Below, in pieces: positions 22,101-34,947 of a stretch of 64,000 bases of DNA; within the stretch, counting starts at the first letter, position 1; each line of letters begins with the position of its first letter. Source of the stretch: Hofstenia miamia (taxonomy: Eukaryota > Xenacoelomorpha > Acoela > Hofsteniidae). The notes under the pieces were generated by a model, which was not told the DNA's origin, searched no databases, and saw only the letters and a program-made list of their open reading frames with translations. A program made the position numbers and the translations under genes. Location of the stretch: NCBI GenBank assembly GCA_900660155.1, contig CABFPE010000133.1, positions 672,806-736,805 on the forward strand. Direction: 5' to 3'.

Positions 22101-25100
22101 CTGGATAACTAAAACTAAATGCCCTCCCAATGAAATGATGGAATTTTAATAGTCAATGCAATCCTGTGCTTACAACTATGTCACAATGCTTGAAGAAAAT
22201 GTTTTCGCACCACTTCACCACATGTGCAAATTTCTGTCCTCGATATTTCAACATGGCAGAGCCCCACTGCACGATGTGCTCAGTGTCTGAAAATTTCTTG
22301 CCTAAAAAATTCCAGAAGATTTTTAGCATAGGGTGAAGATTTGTCACTTTTTATCACGTATTTAAACGGACCACAGCCTAGTAGACTTCTAATTTTGAGG
22401 CATGCCTAAGTTTATTATTCACCATAACTTCTTACCATTACCAACAAGTATCACTTCACTTAAGGAGAAAACATCTAAAAAATTGGTATTTTTATAGTGG
22501 AAGTAGAGCAGTGCACAATGTTAATGCTTGCAGAAAGTCTGTGATTACCTAAAATGGAACATTTAATATAGGCCATTTGTGAATCCCAGTTATGTGATAT
22601 GTTTACTGCAACGTTAGTGCTATGATTTGTTCGTTTACCTAAAATACAAACCAAATAAAAATTCTCAATCATTATGGTTAGCCCTGTGAGCAATAAAGTA
22701 GGCAGAGCTATTATGAGCCGAAAATAGCTTTAGTGATACATCACTTTTAAAGATAATTTTCGCATAATGATATGCAGCATGTACAACATCACCACAGCAA
22801 CATCTACTTGATATAAGGCTACATTTTTTATCGTTGATTTCCATTTAGGAAGGAAAAGGCATGAGAATAGTCAAGAATTTTGGTTTCAGTGTCTGCGGCT
22901 GTAATAAGAATGCTATAAATTGAACTTTCTCTGTAATATAGACATGTCTACTTAAATAAATATATGCCTTTGCAGTCCTTGCAATGCTCATGCCCATTAT
23001 TAGGAAATGGCTGCAACTCAAAAAGTCCAAAGTCCAAATGCGCAACTCACGGAACTCTCTAAAGATGTATAATATGTACTTAAAAAGAAATTATGACTCA
23101 ATATTTATTGATTGCATGCTAAGAATGCATATTAAAAAGGTGTTCTGCAACTAAAATATTTTAGTTTTCTTCCAAAATTCACCTGTAGAGCTAAAACAAC
23201 TTTTTTCACATCTGTTGATGTTATTGAACAGAAGTCCTGCAACAATTTTTTATTCTTTTACAGATATGGGAACTGAAGAATATGCTTTTCTAAGGACGTT
23301 ATCTAGTTCAGTCTTTACTTCGGGTCTAAGTGAACTAATTGCGAAAAAGGGCTATAAGTGTTTTATTACCTGAAATAAGTTGTTATTGGAATACCCATAA
23401 AAAGGAATTTTGCAATTTTGAGTTTGGTTTCAGAATTTGCAATGCGTCACTTTTCATACTGTACATTTTGGTTTTCATGACTTTCAAAAATTTTAATGAC
23501 CTGCGTCAGCTTATCGAAATTATTTCTTCAAAGCAACTCCCCATCAGGTAATACATGCTTGTTTTGGGCGAATGCAAATTTCTTCCAGAAGTTGCAATTT
23601 TTAATGTCGTATTGACTGCAAGAAATACTTGATCAACTGACAACGATTTTTCATCATTGATTTCCTCCCACATTCTATGAATAGTGTGTGCTAACAAGTA
23701 ATATGTAGCATTTTGCATGAGGACTGGAGGTCAGCAACCACCTTTTCTTGTAGAGAACTTCATCTGGTATGCAAACCAATTATTTAGCCTGGTGGAATCC
23801 CAAATAAATTTTGCTATTATTTTAAAATTTTTATTGACTAAATTTAAGTAGATTTTAATTCCACTTTCAAAAATACTTCAATAGACTTGTAAAAATCATA
23901 GTACCTACATGAATTTCTTAATAATCATGTATTTGCCTTGCCTTTTACTGTACAATAAACACTTTGCTTATTATCATAACTTAGAATAACGGTTAGCAAG
24001 ATTTTCTTATATTTTAATGTCTTGGTATGAATTCTTTCTCCTTAAACTTCAAATATCGGTAAATGTAATTCCATTTTCAATTAAAAAATATCTTATGATG
24101 TAAATATAGATCCTGTACCAAATAAATCGTCATCTTTTGTTTTGTTAATAAAATATATGAAATACTACAGTATGTATGAATTCATTTCAACTTGTACGTG
24201 TTAGGACTTATCGTTGCACCCCTTAGGTGAAACCTGTGTTCACCAAATTTCAATCGTAGATTCAACACTCACTATACATAAAAGTTGTCTAATAAACACT
24301 TCAATACCGAATTCTAGTACACTTTTCCTTCTTAGATATCCTAAGTCAAATATTTCAGTCAATATTAATTGCTGAAATATGATATAATTGTGTATATTCT
24401 TGCTTAAGAAGAGTTTTTTCGGACAATCTTGCGGTTACTGCAGAAAGTAGACTGAATTTATGCATAAAATGCTACATGATAGCTTAACAATGGGTAAATT
24501 TTGACTAAAGTTCAAATTGAGAAACGGCTTTACTCTAATGAAATCTTACCATATCTAGATGGTTAAATATTTTCACAAATTACAGAGACTCAAGACCTAC
24601 TATAAAGATTTGAATAGGTCTTGATACATCACAATCTTGGTTTGAGGATTCATCTGTAATACACAAAGGCATACCTAGACTAAAACCATGTTTTCTTCAA
24701 TATTAAATGTTGTTGATTTATGATTAAAAGTGTAAAAATTTCTTATAAAATTTGTAAATTTCCAAAAAATAATGAAGTTTCTTGAAAAAGTAATTATGAA
24801 TATTTTCTTATTTTTATTTCTGTAAAGATGATCCGGAGACAACTTTCAGTACAACAGTTACTCCAGAGAAAGATTCCACAGTCTCATCGGACACTACAAC
24901 TGAAGCAAAAAATGACAAGGAGCCCACAATCTCAACGGGCGTTACAACCACAGCAGTTAGTGAAAAGCAGTCTTCAACTTCAACAGATGGCAGTTCAACG
25001 ACAATATCCAGTTAATAAAATTTATGTAAAATATTATTATTTATTTTTTTAGCGGTAATCATATCACTAACATCGCCACAATCCTGTGTATGTGCCTTGA

Positions 25101-28100
25101 AATTCAGTGAGTTTTTTTAATTATTTTATACCGTAATACTGCCAATCTGAAAACTGTATTTATAATTAATGTTAGCCCTTCATTAAAATTGAACACTGGT
25201 CAATGAGCCAAAAAAGTAAAAATGTGAAAATGTGACTTGTTAAACTTTTGCTCCAGACTCACGATATGTTATTTCTGTAATACTGCAATAACATTATTTT
25301 TTGTGACAGACTTCGAAATTTACGTGCACAAAAATCTAGCATTTATTATTCACTTTTTAATGAAAGAAATAAGAAAATGTAAAGAATTGCTTGAATACAC
25401 GAAACTGCATTTCATCTATTAGATTATTGTATATATNAATTCGTCACTGTATTCTTTTTTTAGAAAAACTGAAGCATTGTTTGCTTTGGAGTTTTGCATC
25501 CTTTTGATTTATATTGATTTTAATTGTGTAAAGGAATGCCTTATAATTTATGGCTTTGACCCATAACTGTATGAGTTGGATATGCAGAGTCGTTTTGTAA
25601 AGTTGGGTAGGTTGTTAAAAGGTATTGCTATTTTACTATAAAGCTGAAAACTTGATGTACGCACAGGGAATACATAAGAAAATTGTAAATTTTGGAAATG
25701 CATATACTTTAACATACTACATAAATTTCTATTGAAATTACCATAGTGAATTATGAGAAAGATTTGAGAGTGCGAGTTGGTGGCAAATTTAAATACAAAT
25801 GTGGAGGGGTTGGTTGTGGCTATGTTGAGAACATGGGCTGAGTAGGAAAACAGTTAACCAAAAATAATTCAAATATTAATAAATTTCTGGCATATTCACG
25901 AAAACTCTAGATGACTAAAGTATTTTATTTTGAATATGGTCAGATCTTAGACTGTTCTTCAACATGAAAGGTTATCACGTTAACAATTCTTCCATTCAAA
26001 TGAGTTTATTTTTCAACCATATATAGCACAAAATTACATTTTTGCTCTTCTGCTTACTATAAGACAACGATTAAAACGTGCACATTCACATCGTAGTTTT
26101 AATTTAGTTATTTTTGAAAATAGGAGTGAAGCAATTCACCCGTGTGCAAAATGTTTATACATACTTAAAAAACTATGAAGAGAAAAACTTTCCGAAATAA
26201 AGACGAATTATTAATATTTTTGCAAAAATTGCAAAATTCAATAGTACAATACGCGAATATTTCAACAACAACGGAAAATTAGTAACACTATGGAATGTTC
26301 ATTCATAACATATTCAAATATCTTTAAAATTTTGATTGCCTTTTAAATAATTCAAGATTTCCAAGTTTTCATGTTTTGCGATGAGGTATAGTGGCAAAAA
26401 TTGGCGGAAATATTCTTTATGGTTTGAGTAAAAACAAAAAAGAACAACGTAATTGAAAATATTTTAACTTTAACTCATATTTAAGCACTTATTCTATAGC
26501 CCAACCAATCTATTCAGAGGTGTAGTGGGCAAGGATACAAGGCGGCAGTGTCCACTCATTTTTTTATCAGATGGAATGCATCACAATTTCTTACATTAAT
26601 CCGAGTGTACAAATTCGTTGATGGGGTTCTTGAAGCTAGTTCCCTGTCGCATGAAATGGCATTACAATGCGCAACACATTTTGTAATTTCTCAAAATAAA
26701 CTTTAAACTATTTTTTTGGACAAATCTGATAATACTATATAAGTATATCATTCACATTACACCATAAGAGATAATTTTATGTTTTGTATAATAATCTTTC
26801 GATGCTGCAGATATCCTCTACTTTCATAAGGGTAAATGTCCGCCAATCAAATAATTTGTAGTGTTAGTGTCAAGTCAAAAACTGTAAGACTCGATTGCAA
26901 GGGGAAAACTAGATTTAAGTGAATGCCTTGCCGATTACTCCATTTATGGAGATGGTCCATATAAAGGTATTTTTTTCTTTTGCAAGCCTATTCTCAGTGA
27001 ATAGGTCAGCTGACGATACTTACTTAAACTCCTGAGCACAACGATCTTCTAAGAAGCAATACAACTAAAATCTTGTTCATTGAATTTGATATAGATCGAA
27101 AACTATTTAATCCTCGACGAATCTGAGGTCAAAATATGGTAATAACAGGAATCATTAGTTCTAATTACATACATAGTTAAAGAAAATATATTTTACAAAT
27201 TGTTCATAAATGCTCTTCTTCTTGCTAAACTTGATATCTTTTAGATTGTGGAGAAAGAAATGGCTTATGTTACTTATTCTTCAGTAAGTACACACTTAGC
27301 AGCGATTTACTAAAAACATTTCTAAGACGTGATTTTCAACAGCATGGAACATTATACATGTCTATGATTAAACAGTGCAAATCCTATTTCTTGAACCTAG
27401 AAATATTGATGTTATCTTAATAAATATGGTTAGAAATTAGTTTACACTATCAGGATTTGCAAATCAAGTCAATTTTTTTCATACAAACGCAATCCTCTAA
27501 CTGCATATGCAATTTCAAATATTGAAACCAGATTTTGAATCAATTCCAAATGGAAATTTTCACCGTAAGATGCAAAATCGTAGTATAACTCGATAAAATT
27601 CTTTCGGTTTCTTCACATGAAAATTTACTTAATCACTCCTGAAATCAAGCGCGTGTTTAATGTAATGTTCCTTAGGCCACGGTTAGACTACGTGATTGGT
27701 AGCAAGAAAACAAACAAAATCACGTCGAAACACCAATTATCTTGTCGTTTTGACGTGATTTTGTTTCTTTTCTTGCTACCAATCACGTAGTCTAACCGTG
27801 GCCTTAGTGAAATAATCTTCTAACGTGATGTGATTAAAAACTTTTGACTCTTTGTTTTTAGTATTTCCTTTGATGTTATTTGTATTCGTGGTGCCAGCAA
27901 TATATTTATGTAAGAATCTTATGTTAATTTTTTAATGACTATACTAAGTATTATGGACTTTGCAATTACATGAGAATAAACGTAGAGTGATAGCTAACAA
28001 TTACTACTAAAGCCTAGATTTCCTAAAATGAATAGTTAACCTTATCAATTGAAGATTAGAAAAGATTGTTCCTGACAATTCTTTCAATTAACACTTGGTT

Positions 28101-28986
28101 GTATTTGCTTCATAAATATGTACATGCTTTGATTAATTCTCAGGTGGAATATATCACTACAATTGTAAATTTTACACTTTAGGTCTATATGTATTTTATA
28201 TACTTCATTAACTCAAAGTTTATCTGTTTAATGTACTCCTGTAAGCCGTATTTTAAGTATTTATCATTATGTAATTAACATTTTCATTTCCTTTTAATAT
28301 AATACTAAATATAAGTATATTTGTATCTATCTTAATTATTAATATTCTTAACTTATTAAAGTTAATTATAGTTAAAGTAGTGTGAATTAATAGAATATTT
28401 GCATACATATTTTGAATTTTTTGGTTGAATACAACGTTTCAAAATTAAGTAGATTCCATTTGCAAAAGATTTTCATTAAATCCATGAAAAAATTTTTGTT
28501 ATGAATATGGTAAATTACATCCAATCACAATCGGTTTGCCTTGTAGTTATTTCAACAACTATAAATTTTTTAGTTCTTCTCATACGGAAAAGGAAGCAGC
28601 GATCAGGTTGTACGATTTTTATAATTGGAAACGTTTATTATTACAGCTCAACTTAAATTTGCAAATTAGATTGGATTTCATAATATGTTTTATTTTTGCA
28701 ATTGTTTTCAATTTGCACTATTTTACTAAGAGATTGCATTAAAACTAGTGATCTATTAAAACTGTGTTGTTTAGTTGAAAACGCTAGTAGACCTATACAT
28801 GTAAACACTTATATGTATTTACATGCACTTTTTCGTCGATCCTTCTTTGTATAATTTTCATGTATCCATCTAACGATGGTTTTCACACAAATTTCTGAAA
28901 ACTCATGTTCCACTAATTATAACTAAGATCAATTAAAGACTAATAGAATAAAAAATATTTTCGGGATCAATAATAATAATAATAAT

Positions 28987-29031
<45 letters not shown>

Positions 29032-32000
29032 GATTCTTTGCGCTTTATCTTGGAATCCACTTTTATAAACAACGCAGGAGGCATCTATGTCGATTTATTT
29101 TGATTGTAGAAATGGAACATCTTCTTAGTTTGTCATAACTTTATCCTCATCTTGTCAAGAGAAGAAAAGTTTTTGAAGAGTATTTTGACATCATTCAACT
29201 TAACCAATACATTAGAGAACATGAGAAGATTCGTTGTTACTTCTCACATTTGAGAATTCTTTTGAACCAGTTCTACTAGCAACTTTTATTCTTTTAAATG
29301 ATATAGACGTCACCTTCTAAATGAAACTGAATTATTATGTTTAGAAATGCATCTGAATTTTCTGTTTGTGTTCTGTTGGAATCTGCATTCTGCCAGATAC
29401 TTCATGGCGATGAAATATATAATATCTGATTACTTACTTATTGCTTAGCAGCTTGCAGCCTGTGATATTTTATTATTCTCTGTCTCTTTTATGTAGGCTT
29501 TAACGCAAATATAACAGCTGATTCACGACTATTCCTGGTTTGTTTAGTCGCCTTTGCGATTGTGACATGCACAGAATCTGTCAAGGAATAGTAAATAGTC
29601 CGAAAGTATATCAGAGAATTGTATCCACAAAAAATTATGGGGTATTTACATAATTGGATTTTATGAAGACAAAAAAATTTCTATCACATAGTCAATACAA
29701 TTGCTTGCAAATGGGGGNTTTCCAAGAAAAACGTATATTTCCATTACTTTATATATATATATATATATGTATATACATATACATATATATATATATATAT
29801 AAGAAATTTTATTCTAAGTAATATTTTTAAATTTAAATATATTCAATATATAATTTCGTATTTTAGAAAGAACTCTTAAAGAAATTGCAAGCATTATTAC
29901 CATAAGTAAGTGCAGTAACCGTTTTCATCTTTATGTCAACCATGTTTAGGAAAAAGCATTAAGGACTTAAATGATGGTACGCATTTTCTATTTATTAATT
30001 AAAAAATGCAATTGCTCTAGAAAATCGCGCACTAACAACTAAAGAGTCATTTGATATTGAAATTAACATTTTTTCAAAACCCTATAATTTGTTCAAATGA
30101 AAATGTTATTACGTTGTTCATCGAGGTTAATGAAAAATTTATGACTAAGACTTACGTATCGTATGAGAGAGTTGCACCCGGGTTACAGGGTCGTGGATAA
30201 ATGATATCGTAGAGTATGATATTGTTATTTATTTGGCATAGGTCTCTAATCCATAATTTATATTCAAAAAAGCTTATTTCAAACAAAATGCACACAGTAT
30301 TATTCTGATTATGATCAGTATATATTCAGCAAAAGGTTAAGTTTGCCCTTAAATTGCAATATGTTTTCAATTTTGCTAAGAATGATGCGACTCATTAATT
30401 ATTAGAATAATTTATGCGAATTTAAAAGTCTGATTAATAAATAATTTTCAAAATAATTTTCTAAATTTAACCACCTTTAAATATTGTATAACTTTTAGTA
30501 TTATTAAGAAATGGTCAATTCATAATTATGCATTGAACTTGCAAGAGTATAGTTGATATTGGTTATAAATTGCCATTCATGTTGTATGGATGTTATCTAG
30601 AAGTGAAAAAATAGCCATGCTGACATGTAAATACTCTTGTTTATAGCAAATGATATATCCTGTATAATATACATATATATATACATATATATATAACTAT
30701 ATATATATATATATATATATTGCAGTTCAATCTTTTCGTAATTATGAAAACAGATAATAAAAAAACTTGAATTTGATATTCTTGCAAGTTGTTGCAAATT
30801 GAAAGCTAATTCTTATAAAGCATATGTAAAGTGTGGTTATTCTTTTAAACGGATGTAGTTTGGTTTTCTAATGCATCATATTTTGTTATTTAATCCAAGG
30901 TGCACGAAAAATGAATTTTTTAATCATAGATGTATTTGAGTATACTACATTAGAGCTGAATTTGGATTAGGACGCTCTATTAGATATCATTATTAGGGCT
31001 GAACTTCCCTTAGTTATTCAGTACGTTAAAATTTATTCAAATTTACTAAGCCTGCATTATAATACTAAAGGCCCGTTTACACTGGTTCAACTTGAGGAAT
31101 TCGTCCATCGAATTCAATAGCGCATGGACGCATTTACGTTTAATCCTCTTATTGATTTCATTTGACGATTTCAATAGTGCATAATTGAAAGCGAAAGCGC
31201 ACTGAGGAGAGGAACGGAATATATTTTCGATTTATTTTGTGATCAACTTTCCTCTTGACGCTCAAAAGTAAACGCGCCTTTCGCTATTGAATTCCTCTAA
31301 CTAATTAAAATTTCTATTTTTCTTTCACAATAGTAGGCAAAAAACATCTAAATTATAAAATTCCTTTAAAATTTATGAACTACAAGTGCTTTAATAAACA
31401 GAATATTCATCAATATTAAGATTTCTTAAATTTCATTTTTCGTAAATAAAAGAATTTTAATTGAATAATCGGAATATGCATATACATTTTCATGATTTTC
31501 GCAAGTCAAAATATATATTTTGAGCAAGTCATCAGGGGGCCGATATCTTTGAAATATATTATTTTGTTGACCTATGCTTGAGCTCGCCAAACTAAATAAA
31601 TACATAATGAAAAATTACTATCGCAACCATTTAAAAATTATTATTACTAATGAACGGTAATCTATAATATCTATATATAAAGATCAAATTGTTTTATGGG
31701 ATCATACAAACACATTCTAACTAAGCCAACAAAACGTTCACTAATTAAATTCTTTGAAAAATTAATAACTGATGAAATGTATGCAAATAATTGATATATA
31801 GAAAATATCAAAATTGTATTTTGCTATAAATATGTGCAATTTTCTAGATTGAAACAACATAAGTGTCTATATATATATATATATATAATATATATATATA
31901 TATACATGCATAGATTTAATATAAAATGCAAAAAAAAATTCCCAGGCAACCGGTATTAACTCTGTTAATGGCCACCTACACTAGTCCCGGTCTTTAAATT

Positions 32001-34905
32001 TTTGGCCTTTTGCAAGGGAAATTTGGTGGAATTTGAATTTCACACAATGTGTAGTTATTGCGAGGTTTAGATAGTTTCTATATATAAGGCTCAATACTGG
32101 ATTGGTCCGATTTTATCTTTTAGATCATGATTTGGGGATATTGAGTTTTACCCCAGTCCAATTTTATTCCAGTATCCTAAATAACCCTACTTCGCTTAAA
32201 TTGCTTTAATGTTCACTACTGTATTATGCTTCATTTTGATCATGAATATCAAACAAGAGCGTAGATCAATGCAATTTAAATTTCAAAATAGCTTAAAAAT
32301 TCAAAACCTCAAATTGCGCAATTAAAAATCTTAGCCATTTATTCCTGTAGCTGCAATATCTTTGTAAAACTATTGAAGTAAGCATTCTCTGGATCGACTT
32401 GCACCCAAATGTTAACACTAGAATTACCATAACCCCTTGAGATTCATTTTACATGTAGCATTTCAATTGAATAGGTAAAAGAATGAAAAAAAACTTTACT
32501 TATGGAAATTCAAATAGATTATCGATATTTTTGGAGTTGTATATACCTGCTGTTGTGTTTGATGAATACATACGCAAGTAAACAAAATTTTAATTTGAGT
32601 CAATTTTGACACAACTGGAACTTCTAGTGTTAAATAGAGAATTTTTCGGAGTAATTGGGCATAGTTTCCGATTTCCCCATTTTTCAAGTTGAAAAAGGCA
32701 AGGCTAAAATATATTTGGGCATGTCTGGTCTGTGCTAATTAGATTAGCAAATGACTGACGTTAGCTTGTTATTCTTTTAAATCATTTGATGAATATCTGC
32801 AAAGAGGAACCAATGTAAACAGGAGCTTTCAATATTGAAATCGGCAAATGAAATCAACATGAGGAATAATGTAAACTCGATAATCGCAAATGAAATCGTC
32901 AAATGAATTGGTGCAAACGGGGCTTAAGATTTGCAGGATTCAGCTTGAGTTTTTCACTGACCTGGGCAAATTTTTACTTCTATAATTTTGAAGTTTTGGA
33001 ACTCTGTGCAAGATATATCAGTAGCTGTAAAAGAGGTGATTTTGTTGAAGATGTGGGTTAGCTGAAGCCTTTGGTTTTTATAAATTCCTAGATATAGATA
33101 TTTCAATATACACACCAATATAGCTCTATTTTATTTAGAAATGAAACACATTGAAGAAATTCTTAGAATCAGTAAGTAAAATATGTAAAAATTTCTTATA
33201 ATTTTTTATTTCATACTAAAGACAAAAACATAAACTTCCTGTAATTAAGAAAATATTTTTATTTCACTCAATTATTATTTCACAATTGTTCTGTTTATTT
33301 AGATGGAGTTGCGGACCAGAAAGATTTGTTGAAGAGTAAGTAGTTTGCTGATTGTGCTACACAATATACATATCCATTCGAACAATTTAAAATTCTTCAC
33401 GAAATCTTCAGAATTCAAATGATTGCTTAACAGAACAGTTTTCTTAAATCACTATTTTTAGTCCCTAAAAATGTTATAATTTCAATAGTGGATTGATTGT
33501 ATGTGTTAATATACACTGAATATATGGTTTTTTCGTGTAATTCACAAATTACATTCTAAGATGAAGCTCATCTGAAGTCATTTTAGCCTTCCTGCTCCTT
33601 ATAAAAAACTGTATTTGCCCCATATTTGTGTGTGTAGGATTCCCTAGGGTCAATATGACCCATATAATTTACATGAGGCAATTTTTATTCAAAGAACAAC
33701 ATTGCTTGGCAGAAAATGTTGGCCTTCCAGTAGATGAAGACCAAAGTGACCTGATTGTCTCACCAGCAAAAGTACTCTAATGCATGCATGCAATTCTGAC
33801 ACATCTAGATGCTTCCATTGATCTCCTATAATCTGGAGCCCTTTTTAATTTCAATAACAAAATTCTCCATAGAAGAATTGCAATAACAAGCTAAATGTGG
33901 ATACAATATATGAGCATTTTGTTGCTCAAGTTTTTTCTCGATAACATTTTGTCTCAGAGTTCTTCCAGTTGTTGATATAAATATTTTACTCTATTCCATG
34001 ATTTTAATTCGTAAAATGTAAATTGCGGAAATCCTATTCTTTGATCTATCTAATCATTTGCATCATTCAGATTGCTATTATGAAGTAATTTTTTTCGTAC
34101 ATGTTTTTTACATTCACTTGAAATAAGCGTTTACGCTTAATTCATAATAACATTTGAATTTGAGTAAAGGTTAGGAAAAATTTTTGATATAACGGATTAT
34201 GGGTTTAAGGTACGGGTTATAAAGACCAGACTTCAGGCAATAATAAATGGGTCATAATGACCCAGATGGACTTTTTTGAATAATAAATAGGACTTAAAGC
34301 AAGGGCCTAAAGCATTTATCGAAACAAAAATCAAATTTATCTTAAAAAATATTTGATGTTGAATTTTATTTCAATATTCACTTCTAAGCAAAATGCCAGT
34401 TTTGTTCAAGACGCATTTATTTAATATATATATTTCCGTCTAGTGTGTATATTTGTCCATCTGTGAAAATTTGAATTTTGTTTTGTATAATGAAAATGAA
34501 AAGCTTTCAACAGATGTTACAAGTTTCTCCCCCGCAATTCAGTGCTTCTTGTTTTTAAATTTATTCAGTTTTCATTGAAAACATTCAAAAATTTTAATTT
34601 TATGTTAATGTAATAGCAGATATGATTGTTTAATTAAGTGCATATCATCATATAACTTTTCGGCTGCTTGGAATTGCGCAGAATTAATCCAAATTTTCAT
34701 TATTTCTTAAGTATATTATTTGATTTCAAATCGTAATTTTCTTACATTTACAGAAAATTAGTTGAATTTGGTGGTTTTTAAAGGAATTCTATTGACAAAT
34801 CTATTGTGATTATTTATTCCAACTAGAAGCTTTCCTTGAACTAAATTGATCTCAATGTCTTAACATAATTATTTGCATTAATATAAATTTGTGATTAACG
34901 TATTG

Positions 34906-34947
<42 letters not shown>

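Noticed and set aside
23436-23468. Segment after GTTTGGTTTCAG as a further exon of the micro-exon gene
   Set aside because: The only in-phase donor (T|GTACAT) is poor and the reading soon stops.
33712-33780. Open reading after TTGGCAG (NVGLPVDEDQSDLIVSPAKV) as a terminal exon
   Set aside because: The acceptor lacks a pyrimidine tract and the segment lies inside a probable mobile element with GGGTCA palindromes.
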